Shown here in pieces: positions 1 through 12,745 of a DNA stretch of 64,000 nucleotides. Made by a program: the position numbers and the translations under genes. The notes under the pieces were generated by a model. The model searched no databases. It was not told the origin of the DNA and saw nothing but the letters and a program-made list of their open reading frames with translations. Origin of the DNA: Alphaproteobacteria bacterium (lineage in GTDB: Bacteria > Pseudomonadota > Alphaproteobacteria > Micropepsales > Micropepsaceae); NCBI GenBank assembly GCA_017983635.1, contig JAGOBA010000003.1:248001-312000 (forward strand), in the 5' to 3' direction. Position 1 is the first letter of the stretch. Every line of letters starts with the position of its first letter.

Positions 1-937
<937 letters not shown>

Positions 938-1010
938 TTAGATGTTGTAGCGGTGGCTACATAGCGAATGCGAGGCGGGGGCGAAAGGCCGTCGCTCTGC
1001 GGCGGTTCGC

Positions 1011-2405
1011 TCAGCCGTCAGTTGCGAGTTTGACGAAGCCCAGATTTGCCACGAACAGAACGAAGATGACGATCGGCACCACGATTCCCAGAAGGAACTG
1101 CAAGGCGCGCCACCTTGGGCCGTCCTTGAGTCCAAGCTCTGCCAGCACCGCTTCCTTCGACATCACCCAACCAACGAACAAGCCCAGGAAGATGCCCCCC
1201 AAGGGCAGCATGATGTTTGAGGTTAGGTAGTCGACGATGTCGAAGAACGTCTTTGTCTCGAAGGGCGGAACCGATGCGAGCGGGAACCACTTGCTCCAGT
1301 TGTTAAACGACAGAACGGTGCCGAGGCCGATCACCCAGCAGATAAGCGCGCTACCATAGGCGGCGACGGGGCGGGCCACGCCGACGCGCTCGGTTACCCA
1401 AGCGACCACGAGTTCGAGGAGCGAGATCGCCGAGGCGAGGGCCGATATCACAAGGAGAAGGAAGAACGCAGCCCCAACATAAGCGCCAGCCGGCATCTGC
1501 CCGAAGGCTATCGGCAGCGTCGTGAACATGAGGCCCGCGCCTTCGCCTGGGTTGAGGCCGTAGGCAAAAACAAGCGGAAAGATCGCAAAGGCCGCAAGGA
1601 ACGAGGCGAACGTGTCGGCGGCGATCGTCCACACCGCCGCTTGCCCGAGCCGGATCTCGCGCGGCGCGTATGCGGCGTAGGTGATCATGGCACCGATCCC
1701 GGTACCAATCGAAAAGAAGCCGAGCCCAATCGCGCTGAGTGCGACCTCGGGCGTCAGTTTCGACCAGTCGGGCTTGAAGAAGAAAGTTGCAGCGGCGCCG
1801 ATGTCGGCTGTCGCAAACGCGTAGCCGACAAGGCCAATCAGGATGATGAACATCAGGGGCATGAGAAATGTGACTGCGCGTTCGATGCCGTCACTGATGC
1901 CACGTGCGACAACAACCGCGGTCATGGCCATGAAAACGGCATGGTGAAACGCGAGTCCGACGGGGTCCGCCAGCATTGCGCCGAACGATGCGCCGATTGA
2001 CTCCGGCGATTGCCCGGCGAACGCGTTGCTCAACGCTTGCGGCACATAGGCAATCGTCCAGCCGCCGATCACGGAGTAGAAGCTCAAGATCAAGAAGCCG
2101 GTGAGAACGCCCCACGCGCCGACGGCCCCCCACCACGACGTTGCCCCACTTTCTACGGCCACCTTGGCCAGGCTGCCGACGGCGCTTTTGCCGCCCCGCC
2201 GGCCGATCACGAATTCGCCGATCATCAGCGGCAGGATCAACACGACGAGACTGGCAAGATACGCAAACAGGAATGCGCTGCCGCCGTTGGCGCCGACCAT
2301 GTAGGGGAACTTCCAGATACTCCCTAGGCCGACCGCGGAACCGACGGTTGCCATCAGAAACGCAAATCGGCCCGACCAAGCTTGCTTCTCCGGCGGTGCC
2401 GACAT
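1011..2405 (-). CDS. Neurotransmitter:sodium symporter (NSS/SNF) family transporter
   Basis: Inner-membrane Na+-coupled symporter, probably for an amino acid (464 aa). The first helix carries the NSS signature GSAVGLGSIWKFPY, whose unwound segment binds Na+ and substrate in LeuT-type proteins. About a dozen hydrophobic segments follow across the whole length. I chose the ATG at 2405 because AAAGAAGGAGATAGC places a strong ribosome site just before it; the frame is open further upstream, but that part is basic and low-complexity. Substrate cannot be read from the sequence. Confidence 0.93.
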   Translation of the reverse strand: MSAPPEKQAWSGRFAFLMATVGSAVGLGSIWKFPYMVGANGGSAFLFAYLASLVVLILPLMIGEFVIGRRGGKSAVGSLAKVAVESGATSWWGAVGAWGVLTGFLILSFYSVIGGWTIAYVPQALSNAFAGQSPESIGASFGAMLADPVGLAFHHAVFMAMTAVVVARGISDGIERAVTFLMPLMFIILIGLVGYAFATADIGAAATFFFKPDWSKLTPEVALSAIGLGFFSIGTGIGAMITYAAYAPREIRLGQAAVWTIAADTFASFLAAFAIFPLVFAYGLNPGEGAGLMFTTLPIAFGQMPAGAYVGAAFFLLLVISALASAISLLELVVAWVTERVGVARPVAAYGSALICWVIGLGTVLSFNNWSKWFPLASVPPFETKTFFDIVDYLTSNIMLPLGGIFLGLFVGWVMSKEAVLAELGLKDGPRWRALQFLLGIVVPIVIFVLFVANLGFVKLATDG

Positions 2406-2628
2406 TGCTATCTCCTTCTTTGCAAACTGACCATTAACCCAATGGCGCGGCGCCAACAAATGTCCGCGCCGGATGCGGAGGAGCTTCCTCCGCGAGCCTC
2501 GGTCCCGCAATTTCCCTTGCCGCTTAACCTTTCGGTCCATTGCCCCCTTCATTTCCCCACGCTTGCGCTTAGCCTGGGGAGCAAGTGAGTCGCCGATCCC
2601 GGCGGCTTCGTGAGAGGGGAATCTCGCT

Positions 2629-3015
2629 ATGTCAGGTTTGGTAGTTTTGGTGACGCTTGGTTCGTTGCTGTTTTTGTTTTGGACGGGGATTTTGGTTGCT
2701 CAGGCGCGCGGTAAGCACGGAATCAAGGCACCGGCAGTGACCGGCAATCCAGACTTCGAGCGCACTTATCGCGTGCAGATGAACACGTTGGAGTGGATGC
2801 CGCTTTTCCTGGGCAGCCTCTGGATCTTTGCGATGTATTGGGATCCGCGCATTGCGGCGGCGCTTGGCCTCGTTTGGATCGTCGGACGGGTCATGTACGC
2901 GCAGGGCTATATCGCCGAAGCCGGCAAGCGCAGCATGGGCTTTATGGTTCAAGGCGTCGCCGTGTTGCTGCTTTTCGGCGGCGGGCTGGTTGGCGCGGTG
3001 ATGTCGCTGCTCTAG
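2629..3015 (+). CDS. MAPEG family membrane protein
   Basis: Small integral membrane protein of the MAPEG family (membrane-associated eicosanoid/glutathione metabolism), 128 aa with four hydrophobic helices. The motif FERTYRVQMNTLEWMP (about residues 43-58) matches the family's glutathione-binding E-R-x-x-R-x-x-x-N-x-x-E pattern. Bacterial members are probably glutathione transferases or peroxidases of unknown substrate. It stands alone between the divergent symporter and kdsA. Confidence 0.88.
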   Translation: MSGLVVLVTLGSLLFLFWTGILVAQARGKHGIKAPAVTGNPDFERTYRVQMNTLEWMPLFLGSLWIFAMYWDPRIAAALGLVWIVGRVMYAQGYIAEAGKRSMGFMVQGVAVLLLFGGGLVGAVMSLL

Positions 3016-3082
3016 CAGCTTGCGTTTCGTCCGCCCAAAACCTACCTAGCGGGCTTCAACGGGGTAGGTCTGGAGAGTTGTG

Positions 3083-5625
<2,543 letters not shown>

Positions 5626-5664
5626 TCACGCTAGGCACGGCACGTTAACAGTTGCGGAAAACCG

Positions 5665-6096
5665 CTATGGATTGGTCCCACCTGTCGGTGCGGCCGGTGC
5701 AGGGGCTGCAGGTGCCGCGGGCGCAGGTGTGGACGGCGACGGTTCGGCTGGAACGGGAATCGCCGACGGCGATGCCGGTGTCGGCGTTGCAGGCGGCTGT
5801 GTCCCGGGCAACGTCGTCAAGGGTGCCGGGCCATTGCCGCCTGCGGGTGCGAGCGGGTTGTTCTTGACCGTCGACTTCGCGACGAGTGCGAGCGCGATTG
5901 AGGTCGAAATGAAGATCGCGGCAAGAATCACCGTCGTGCGCGTCAGCGCGTTCGCGGTGCCACGGCCGGTCATCAGCCCACCAACCCCACCGCCTGTGCC
6001 TAGGCCCAGACCGCCGCCTTCCGAGCGCTGCAATAGGATCACGCCGATCATGGCGATGCAGACGACGACTTGGACGGTAATGAGGACGGCAAACAT
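5665..6096 (-). CDS. secG: Preprotein translocase subunit SecG
   Basis: Accessory subunit of the SecYEG channel, 143 aa. Two transmembrane helices (about residues 3-22 and 52-75) flank the conserved cytoplasmic loop LLQRSEGGGLGLGTGGG. The long Ala/Pro/Ser-rich C-terminal tail (residues ~85-143) is typical of alphaproteobacterial SecG and is low-complexity. It lies 108 bp upstream of pyrG on the same strand, a common alphaproteobacterial arrangement. Confidence 0.95.
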   Translation of the reverse strand: MFAVLITVQVVVCIAMIGVILLQRSEGGGLGLGTGGGVGGLMTGRGTANALTRTTVILAAIFISTSIALALVAKSTVKNNPLAPAGGNGPAPLTTLPGTQPPATPTPASPSAIPVPAEPSPSTPAPAAPAAPAPAAPTGGTNP

Positions 6097-6303
6097 GGGC
6101 GGCTTGGTCTCGGTTTTGGCGCACGCAACCCTTAGGGGTGCGGGAAAGCGGCGGTTTGTAGCGGATGCAGGGGCAACTGACTACCCCTGCGTTGTGCGGC
6201 AAAGATGGTGGTTGGCCAGCCCTGAAACAACCCACAGTCGCCTAGCTTCCGCCACGATGCGGGCCGATGATCTTGATCCCCAAGATTCGATGGTGAATCT
6301 GCC

Positions 6304-7218
6304 GTGATCCACGCCGTGAAAGTCTTGCTCGCCGTGTTTGTGTTTCTGTTGGCCGCGTGCGGCGAACGCGTACAGCCACCCGTGTCGAATGCGCCAGTGC
6401 CGAATCCACCGGAGAGCGATGTGGTGACGGCGGCGGTGCAGTTCTCGGCGGTGCGGCTGCCAAGCGGCGGGCGGTCGCAGGTCTTTGGCTCTTACACGCG
6501 CGGGTGCATTGCGGGGGCGAGTGCGTTGGCGCAATCGGGTCCGCATTGGCAGGTGCTGAAGCCGTCGCGCAATCGCGCCTGGGGGCATCCGGAATTAATC
6601 GCGTTCATCCGAATGCTCGCGGATGAGGTGGCGGCGGATGGATATCGCGGGCTCTTGGTTGGCGATCTGGCGCAGCCGCGTGGCGGGCCCCTGCCCTCAA
6701 GCCACAACTCGCATCAAGTGGGGCTCGATGCCGACATCTGGTTGACGCCGATGCCGGCGCGGAAGCTGGACGCTGACGACATCGAGAATTACGAGCCACC
6801 GTCCTTCGTCGACTTCGATGCGATGAAGGTGACGGCCGCCTTCGGTGCGGCGCAACTGGCGATGGTCAAGCGCGCCGCGGAGGCCGACGAGGTCGAGCGG
6901 ATCTTCGTGTCACCGGTGATCAAGCGGGCGCTATGTCAACGCTCGCCGGTTAGCGCGCGCGGTTGGCTACGCAAGGTGCGGCCTTGGACGGGGCATGCGG
7001 CCCATATGCATGTACGGCTCGCGTGCCCGTCGGAGAGCGGCGACTGCAAGGCGCAGGACGAACCGCCCGAGGGCGACGGCTGCGGCGCGGAGTTGCAGTC
7101 GTGGTTCGACGATCGCTCGTGGATGCAAGAGAGCACCGGGACTTATGTGCCGAAGAAGCCGCTGACGCTCGACCAGCTGCCGGATGAATGCCGGGCGGTG
7201 TTAGCGGGGCAAGGCTAG
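6304..7218 (+). CDS. mepA: Penicillin-insensitive murein endopeptidase (lipoprotein)
   Basis: Peptidase family M74 zinc enzyme that cuts D-Ala-mDAP crosslinks in peptidoglycan. 304 aa from a GTG start. The N-terminus is a lipoprotein signal (hydrophobic stretch ending LLAAC), so it is probably membrane-anchored in the periplasm, whereas E. coli MepA is soluble. Zinc ligands are visible in SHNSHQVGLDADIW (His and Asp) and HAAHMHVRLACP (His). Conserved cysteines fit the periplasmic disulfides of the family. Confidence 0.93.
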   Translation: MIHAVKVLLAVFVFLLAACGERVQPPVSNAPVPNPPESDVVTAAVQFSAVRLPSGGRSQVFGSYTRGCIAGASALAQSGPHWQVLKPSRNRAWGHPELIAFIRMLADEVAADGYRGLLVGDLAQPRGGPLPSSHNSHQVGLDADIWLTPMPARKLDADDIENYEPPSFVDFDAMKVTAAFGAAQLAMVKRAAEADEVERIFVSPVIKRALCQRSPVSARGWLRKVRPWTGHAAHMHVRLACPSESGDCKAQDEPPEGDGCGAELQSWFDDRSWMQESTGTYVPKKPLTLDQLPDECRAVLAGQG

Positions 7219-7221
7219 ACC

Positions 7222-7644
7222 TTACGGCGCTTCCATTTCCTCGCCACGGAGGCGTGCGGCGATCTCGGTCGCGACGAAGGCGGCGTCGGGTGCCGGTTCG
7301 CCTTGGGCCCAAAGATATTCGACGTGCAGCGTTCCCTTCAGCAGATAGATCATGGGATCCGGCGCACCATAGGCTTGGCTCAACACGATTCTTGAAATCA
7401 GTTTGCCGACTTCGGGTTTCAGGGCAGGGTTCCTGCAGACGGTCCCGAACGCAGTGCTGAGGAACGTGAGACGGCTGCCGACGAAGGCATTAGCGCCGTC
7501 TGCGTCGTCGCCGAAGGCGTCCCACTTCACCGTGATGGCGGGTGAGGCACTGCAAACGGCGGCGATGGCGGCTCTGGTCTTCGGGATTGTTTCGGCGTCG
7601 AATGTCGGGTTGGCGAGGGCCGCGGCAGCCAGCAGTGCTAGCAT
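7222..7644 (-). CDS. Secreted hypothetical protein
   Basis: 140 aa with a short signal-like N-terminus (MLALLAAAALANP). The mature part is small, with cysteines in AAVCSAS and GTVCRNP that could pair in the periplasm. I do not recognise a family. Its ATG overlaps the stop of the upstream symporter gene by one base (TGATG), so the two are likely translationally coupled and the protein may be made with the transporter. Function unknown. Confidence 0.7.
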   Translation of the reverse strand: MLALLAAAALANPTFDAETIPKTRAAIAAVCSASPAITVKWDAFGDDADGANAFVGSRLTFLSTAFGTVCRNPALKPEVGKLISRIVLSQAYGAPDPMIYLLKGTLHVEYLWAQGEPAPDAAFVATEIAARLRGEEMEAP

Positions 7645-9191
7645 CAGTCTGTCCCCATAATCATCTGCCGTTCTTTAGCATCGTAGGCGTTGCGGGCGGA
7701 AGCTTCGGGCCGCAACAGGGAGACCAGGATGCCGACTGCGAAGCCGAGGGGGATGGTCACGATCGCGGGGTTCTTGAGCGGGAAGAGCGCGCTTTCGGCG
7801 CCGAGCATGTCGACCATGATCACCGGCGAGAGTGCGATCAGGGTGAGGCTTGCGACCGTGCCGGTGACGATTGAGGCGACGGCGCCTGCGGTTGTGAAGC
7901 CGCGCCAGAATATGGAGAGCACGAGGGCCGGGAAGTTGCCCGAGGCGGCGACCGCGAAGGCGAGGCCGACCATGAAGGCGACGTTCTGGCCCTTGAAGAG
8001 GATGCCCAGCAGGATCGCGACGATGCCGAGCACGATGGTCGCGATGCGCGCGACCATCAGCTGCTCCTCGCGCGGCGCATTGCCTTTGCGGTGCACGGAA
8101 ACCCAGAGGTCGTGGCTGAGAGCGGCAGCGCCCGAGAGTGTAAGGCCTGCGACGACGGCGAGGATCGTTGCGAACGCGACCGCGGCGATGAAGCCGAGCA
8201 AGCCCGTGCCGCCCAGCGCCTCTGCCAGAAGCGGGGCCGCCATGTTGCCGCCCTTGTCGACGGCGACGATCGCCTCGCGGCCGACGAGTACCATCGCACC
8301 GAATCCTAAGATGAAGGTCATCAGGTAGAACGCGCCGATGAGTCCGGTCGCCCAGAAAACAGATTGGCGCGCGGCCTTGGCATCGGGGACGGTGTAGAAA
8401 CGCATCAGGATGTGCGGCAAGCCGGCGGTGCCGAACATCAGGGCGAGGCCGAGCGAGATCGCGTCCCAGGGGTTGGCGACTTGCTTGCCGGGGGCGAGCA
8501 CGGCTGGTCCGTAGGATTCGACCGCTTTCTGGAAGAGCAAGAGCGGGTTGAACTGAAATTGTGCCAGCGTCAGGACGCAGAGCAGCGCTGCGCCGCCGAG
8601 CAGAAGCACGGCCTTCACGATCTGCACCCACGTGGTGGCGAGCATGCCGCCGAAGAGAACGTAAGCCAGCATGACGATGCCGACGCCTACGACGGCGAGT
8701 TCGTAGGAGATGCCGAACATCAGTTTGATCAACGTTCCGGCGCCGACCATCTGCGCGATCAGGTAGAAGGTTACGACCGCGAGCGTGCCGATCGCGGCGG
8801 CGACGCGGACCGGTGTTTGTTGCAGACGGAAGCTCACGACGTCCGCGAACGTGTACTTGCCCAGATTGCGCAGCGGCTCGGCGATTAGGAACAGCACCAC
8901 GGGCCAGCCGACAAGCCAGCCGGTCGAATAGATCAGACCGTCAAAGCCCGACAGCGAGACAATTCCGGCGATGCCGAGAAAGCTCGCCGCGCTCATATAG
9001 TCGCCGGCGAGTGCAAAGCCGTTCTGGCGGCCGCTGATGGAGCGGCCGGCGGCGAAGTATTCCTCGGTCGTCTTGGTCTTGCGCGCCGCCCAGTACGTGA
9101 TCACGAGCGTGGCCGCAATGAATGCAAGGAAGAAGGCGATGGCGGTGAAGTTCGGTTCGCCAAGGGAGGTCGCGGGGGCTGTCGGGGTCAT
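7644..9191 (-). CDS. actP: Cation/acetate symporter (SSS family, ActP-like)
   Basis: Sodium:solute symporter for acetate or other short monocarboxylates, 515 aa with about 13 hydrophobic helices. ActP-type features: ARKTKTTEEYFAAGRSISG after the first helix and the segment ALAGDYMSAASFLGIAG. The preceding gene encodes the DUF485 partner, overlapping by 4 bp, which is the usual yjcH-actP pairing and supports the assignment. Substrate remains an inference from the family. Confidence 0.92.
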   Translation of the reverse strand: MTPTAPATSLGEPNFTAIAFFLAFIAATLVITYWAARKTKTTEEYFAAGRSISGRQNGFALAGDYMSAASFLGIAGIVSLSGFDGLIYSTGWLVGWPVVLFLIAEPLRNLGKYTFADVVSFRLQQTPVRVAAAIGTLAVVTFYLIAQMVGAGTLIKLMFGISYELAVVGVGIVMLAYVLFGGMLATTWVQIVKAVLLLGGAALLCVLTLAQFQFNPLLLFQKAVESYGPAVLAPGKQVANPWDAISLGLALMFGTAGLPHILMRFYTVPDAKAARQSVFWATGLIGAFYLMTFILGFGAMVLVGREAIVAVDKGGNMAAPLLAEALGGTGLLGFIAAVAFATILAVVAGLTLSGAAALSHDLWVSVHRKGNAPREEQLMVARIATIVLGIVAILLGILFKGQNVAFMVGLAFAVAASGNFPALVLSIFWRGFTTAGAVASIVTGTVASLTLIALSPVIMVDMLGAESALFPLKNPAIVTIPLGFAVGILVSLLRPEASARNAYDAKERQMIMGTD

Positions 9192-9463
9192 TCGGCGCTC
9201 CGTCCTTCGATGCCCGAGCGGCGGGTGTCGAAGTGGCGGTTGGCCCAGGTGACGTAGATCCAGGTCGTGATCCAGGCACCGACGATCACGAGCGCGCCGG
9301 CCAGAATTCCAAGGCTCAGCCCCGGCGCGATTTCACTCGCCATGACGTCTTTGGCAAAGGCGACCGCCAGGATGAACCCGAAATAGAGGATGAAGACGGC
9401 TGCGCTCAGCGCGATCGCCACCCGCCAGCGGCTCCGCGCGAGTGCTTTGATTTCAGCGTTCAT
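9188..9463 (-). CDS. DUF485 domain membrane protein (YjcH-like)
   Basis: 91 aa with two transmembrane helices (about residues 17-38 and 50-72) followed by ITTWIYVTWANRHFD, the end signature of DUF485 proteins. In enterobacteria YjcH sits directly before ActP, and here the stop overlaps the actP start by 4 bp. Thought to assist the symporter; the mechanism is not established. Confidence 0.88.
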   Translation of the reverse strand: MNAEIKALARSRWRVAIALSAAVFILYFGFILAVAFAKDVMASEIAPGLSLGILAGALVIVGAWITTWIYVTWANRHFDTRRSGIEGRSAE

Positions 9464-9563
9464 TAGCGCTTGCCCGTTGAAGTCCCGACGGCGTTCGGTA
9501 TCGCCAAACGCCTATCGTGACACGCAAGCCATGCGCGATCAAATGGGTGGGTTGCCTCGGTGG

Positions 9564-10010
9564 CTACTGCTGGACCACCGTGGCCGTTGCAGCCCAGCTC
9601 TGCAGGAAGCCGCGGTTGCAGCCGGTGTCGCTGATCCACCCGAAGGCTTTCACCTTCGCGATTTGTAGGCCCGCGGCGTAACCGCTGCCGATGCTGATTG
9701 TCTGAGCCTGTCCTGGCGAAAGGAGACCGGTGCCGCCGAGTGTGTTGCGGAGATCATAGGTGAAGACGTGAATACCAACCTTCGAGCAGTGCATTGGCGA
9801 GGCCTGGATCGTCACCGAATAGTTGAACTGTGGGCCCGCGGAGGTGAAGCGAAGGTCGGGCGTCGCCTGGGGACCGAGGCATTCGTTCACGGTGCCGGCG
9901 TAGGTGTTGTTGGTGATGCAGGTGCCTTGCAGAGATTGCGCGGGCTCGGCGCTGGCGGTGCCGAGGGCTCCGCAGAGCGCGACGAGGCCGGCGGTGTGTT
10001 TAATCCTCAT
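9564..10010 (-). CDS. Secreted hypothetical protein, paralog of the upstream gene
   Basis: 148 aa with a Sec signal peptide (AGLVALCGALGTASA). The mature region holds four cysteines. It shares a pattern with the protein encoded just upstream (10021-10482): HCSKVGIHVFTYD, an AGQ/PGQ turn, IGSGYAAGLQI, then GCNRGFLQSWAATA at the end. The pair therefore arose by tandem duplication. No known family recognised; presumably periplasmic or extracellular. Confidence 0.75.
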   Translation of the reverse strand: MRIKHTAGLVALCGALGTASAEPAQSLQGTCITNNTYAGTVNECLGPQATPDLRFTSAGPQFNYSVTIQASPMHCSKVGIHVFTYDLRNTLGGTGLLSPGQAQTISIGSGYAAGLQIAKVKAFGWISDTGCNRGFLQSWAATATVVQQ

Positions 10011-10020
10011 GGCGCGCGCC

Positions 10021-10482
10021 TCATGGGATCACAACGAGTTCGACGAGGGCGGCCCAGCTGTGCATGCGGCCCTGATTGCAACCGCCGACTTTGCCGAGGG
10101 CGCGGATGTTGACCACCTGCAGACCGCGCGCGAAGTCGTTACCGATCGGCACAATCTCGCTTTGGCCTGCTGCCAGGAATGCACGCGTGCGGCCAAGCAA
10201 GCGGTCTTCGTAGGTTGCGTAGACTTGATAGTTGACGTCGGAGCAATGCGTCGGCGGGGCTGTGAACTTGATGCCGTAGCTTGTTGGGATGCCATCGGAT
10301 TGAAAGCGGTATTGCTGCTGTCCGGCGCAGGTTGTGTAGACGAGACCGGGACCTGCTGGTGGCAGCGCGTCGCTAGCGGCACAAGTCACTTCGACCCGGG
10401 TTTGACCGGCGGACGCCGGGACGGCGGCGAGCGCGATGAGTGCGGTGGCGGCAAATGTTGCGGCGGCTATGTTGCGTTGCAT
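10021..10482 (-). CDS. Secreted hypothetical protein, paralog of the downstream gene
   Basis: 153 aa with a signal peptide (ATALIALAAVPASA). The same cysteine-framed layout as its neighbour: HCSDVNYQVYATYED, AAGQSEIVPIG, FARGLQVVNIRALG, then GCNQGRMHSWAALVE. Separated by 10 bp from the downstream paralog and probably co-transcribed with it. Function unknown. Confidence 0.75.
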   Translation of the reverse strand: MQRNIAAATFAATALIALAAVPASAGQTRVEVTCAASDALPPAGPGLVYTTCAGQQQYRFQSDGIPTSYGIKFTAPPTHCSDVNYQVYATYEDRLLGRTRAFLAAGQSEIVPIGNDFARGLQVVNIRALGKVGGCNQGRMHSWAALVELVVIP

Positions 10483-10561
10483 GGTGGCTGTCGTCCTCGT
10501 TAGCTCGCGAACGGTAGATCGGCCGCACGGTCGGCGGCGCTCCCCGTTTGGGTAGCGCGTG

Positions 10562-11683
10562 TCAGCTTTCCGGGACTTGTTTGATCAGTGTCACAAGTTG
10601 CGCCTGGCTCTCGGCGCCGGTTTTGCGGAAGACGCCTTTGAGCAGGAAGCGGGCGGCTTCGACGCTGACGCCGCGCTCGGAGGCGTAGGTGGCGAGTGTT
10701 TTGCCGGTCATGAGTGCGGCGGCGAGGCGCGCCTCCGACGGCGTCAGGTCGAACCAGGCGCGTAGTCGGTCGACCTCGATCAGCGGCGCCGGGTGGGGCA
10801 TCGAGATCGAGAGGATGATTTTGGCGCCTTCGATCCAGCCGCCCAGAACTTGTTCGCGCTGCGGGCGGACGTTCATGGCCAACGCGGCGTAGCGCTCGCC
10901 GGCAGCGCTATCGATATTGAAAGCGTCGCTGGCAGGCGTGTCTTGCGCGGCGAGCGCCGACAGTCGCTTTTGCACGTCCATGCTGGCGAAGAGCGCGCGG
11001 CCGTTGTGCAGCGCGTAAAGACCAAGATGTGCCAGTCCCTCCGCCTTCGCATTGTGGCTGATGACGCGCAGGCTTGCGTCCAATGCGAGGATGGCCACAT
11101 GACCGAGGTTCAGCGCGGCCTCGGCTCCCGCGGCGCGCAAGTGTGCTTCGGCGAGGCCGTGGCTGATGCGCATCGTGCGCTGAACGTGCGGCGCGATGAG
11201 GCGCAGGCCGCGCTTCAGCCCGTCGATTTCGCGGTCCGGCGGACCCGGCATCGCCAGCGCCAGTTGCTCGTCGTCGGCGCGTTCGAAGATCACGAACAGT
11301 GCCATCTCCATGCGCCAGGTCTTCAGGAATTTCTGGTAGAGGTCGCTTTTCAGGAACTCCGCGCGGGTCAGCAGTTCGTCGGTATCGATCACCTGTCCCA
11401 TCGGCAGTCCGACCGCGCGCGAACTCCACACATTCGTGCCGGCGAAGACCATCTCGTAGGCTTGGATCGCGTGCGCGACGAGGCCGGTGGTTCCAACCCA
11501 GCGCACGGCCGGCTTGTTCATGCCTTCCCACATGAGCGCGGCCACATCCCAGTCCGGCGGGCTGAACACGGAGACGAAACGCGTCAGCGTGTCATTCCAG
11601 CGTGACGGCTCAAGCGCGCACTCGTAGATGTCGCCGATGAGCGCAGAGAGTTGGAGCGGATCAACTTGAGGAACGGCGTGCAA
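10562..11683 (-). CDS. LuxR-family transcriptional regulator
   Basis: 373 aa. The C-terminal ~65 residues form a LuxR/GerE-type helix-turn-helix (LTPSEARLAAALMTGKTLA, then VSVEAARFLLKGVFRKTG). The N-terminal ~300 residues look like a degenerate PAS/sensor region of the kind found in alphaproteobacterial HTH proteins; no ligand site can be read. The best start is a TTG at 11683, with no strong ribosome site, so the N-terminus is uncertain. It stands alone. Confidence 0.8.
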   Translation of the reverse strand: MHAVPQVDPLQLSALIGDIYECALEPSRWNDTLTRFVSVFSPPDWDVAALMWEGMNKPAVRWVGTTGLVAHAIQAYEMVFAGTNVWSSRAVGLPMGQVIDTDELLTRAEFLKSDLYQKFLKTWRMEMALFVIFERADDEQLALAMPGPPDREIDGLKRGLRLIAPHVQRTMRISHGLAEAHLRAAGAEAALNLGHVAILALDASLRVISHNAKAEGLAHLGLYALHNGRALFASMDVQKRLSALAAQDTPASDAFNIDSAAGERYAALAMNVRPQREQVLGGWIEGAKIILSISMPHPAPLIEVDRLRAWFDLTPSEARLAAALMTGKTLATYASERGVSVEAARFLLKGVFRKTGAESQAQLVTLIKQVPES

Positions 11684-11907
11684 GCGGACTTGACCGGGCG
11701 AGTTAGAGGCTAAGCATAGCCTTTTCGGCAGTGGCGGATGGGGTGTCCGGAGGTGTGGACGTCGCGGGCGTTCGTAGCGCTCCGCGGACGTCCTCCGGAA
11801 GGCAAGCCCTGCGCAATCGTTCCTCCATCAATAGGTTGCCCCTGTTCGCACGCGTCCGAGTTTGTCCGGCCCAACAACAGGGCCAGAACGGGACCGAGAG
11901 GTGAACC

Positions 11908-12661
11908 ATGGCGCCGAGAGTGCTTCACAAGCTAAACTCCAAACAGGTCGCCTCGGCGACAAATACCGGCCGTCTGAGCGAAAGTGGCGGACTGTACCTT
12001 TCGATCGACAGTGACCGCAAGCGGTGGGTCTTCATGTACGCCCTGCGGGGCCGTCAGCGAGAGATGGGCCTTGGTGTCGCCGGTAAAGAGGGCGTTTCCC
12101 TTGCGAGGTGATGACCCTTCGCGACCATGCCGCTCCAATACGGCGCTTGTGGCTGAAGGAAGTCGACACTGAAGCCGTGTTGACGGTTCTGCGACCAATT
12201 TGGTTGACGGTGCCGGCCCGCCCGCTGGCGCGGGCGGTCAGCCACCTCCTGCCGCGAAGGCAGAAGCTAACCCGCGGCCACCATCGCGCGCTCCCCTTTG
12301 ATCAAGTGCCGGCGTTCATGGCCACGCTCCGCGGCCGCGACGATCTTTGCTCGCATCTCCTGGAGTTCGTTGTCCTGACCGCAGCTCGCTCGGGCGAGGC
12401 GCGAGGTGCGCGGTGGTCTGAAGTCGATCGCGCCGGTCGCGTGTGGACGGTGCCACGGGAGCGAATGAAAGTCGGAAAAGAGCACCGAGTTCCGCTGAGC
12501 GATCGGGCGTCGGAAATTCTCGATGCATTGGAAAGCTTGAGAACGAGCGAGTTCATTTTTCCGAACCTCGCTGGAAGGCCCTTTAGCGACATGTCCATGA
12601 CGCAATTGCTGAGACGAATGGGCTTTGCAATCAGCTCCGGACTCGATGCGGGGCACCCGCG
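11908..12661 (+). pseudogene. Degraded P4-type tyrosine integrase
   Basis: Remnant of a phage/island integrase in two frames. 11908-12111 encodes the N-terminal arm-binding (DUF4102-type) domain with GGLYLSIDSDRKRWVFMY and GRQREMGLG, then stops. 12108 onward continues with the core-binding part (RLWLKEVDTEAVLTVLRPIW), a junction lacking the usual middle helices, and the catalytic-domain start (LTAARSGEARGARWSEVD, holding the first catalytic Arg). The HxxR and Tyr catalytic blocks are missing after about 12640. At least two internal deletions and loss of the C-terminus make it inactive. No flanking tRNA is visible. Confidence 0.85.
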
Positions 12662-12745
12662 CGGGTTGAACGGCATGCATTTGTCGTCGCAAGGGGCAAG
12701 GGCATCAACACCTCGCGAGCCCCCGCCCTTCAGGGTCACCAGATT

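Noticed and set aside
6124-6190. Hairpins in the secG leader as a riboswitch
   Set aside because: Two short stems are visible, but no known riboswitch core or attenuator reading frame.
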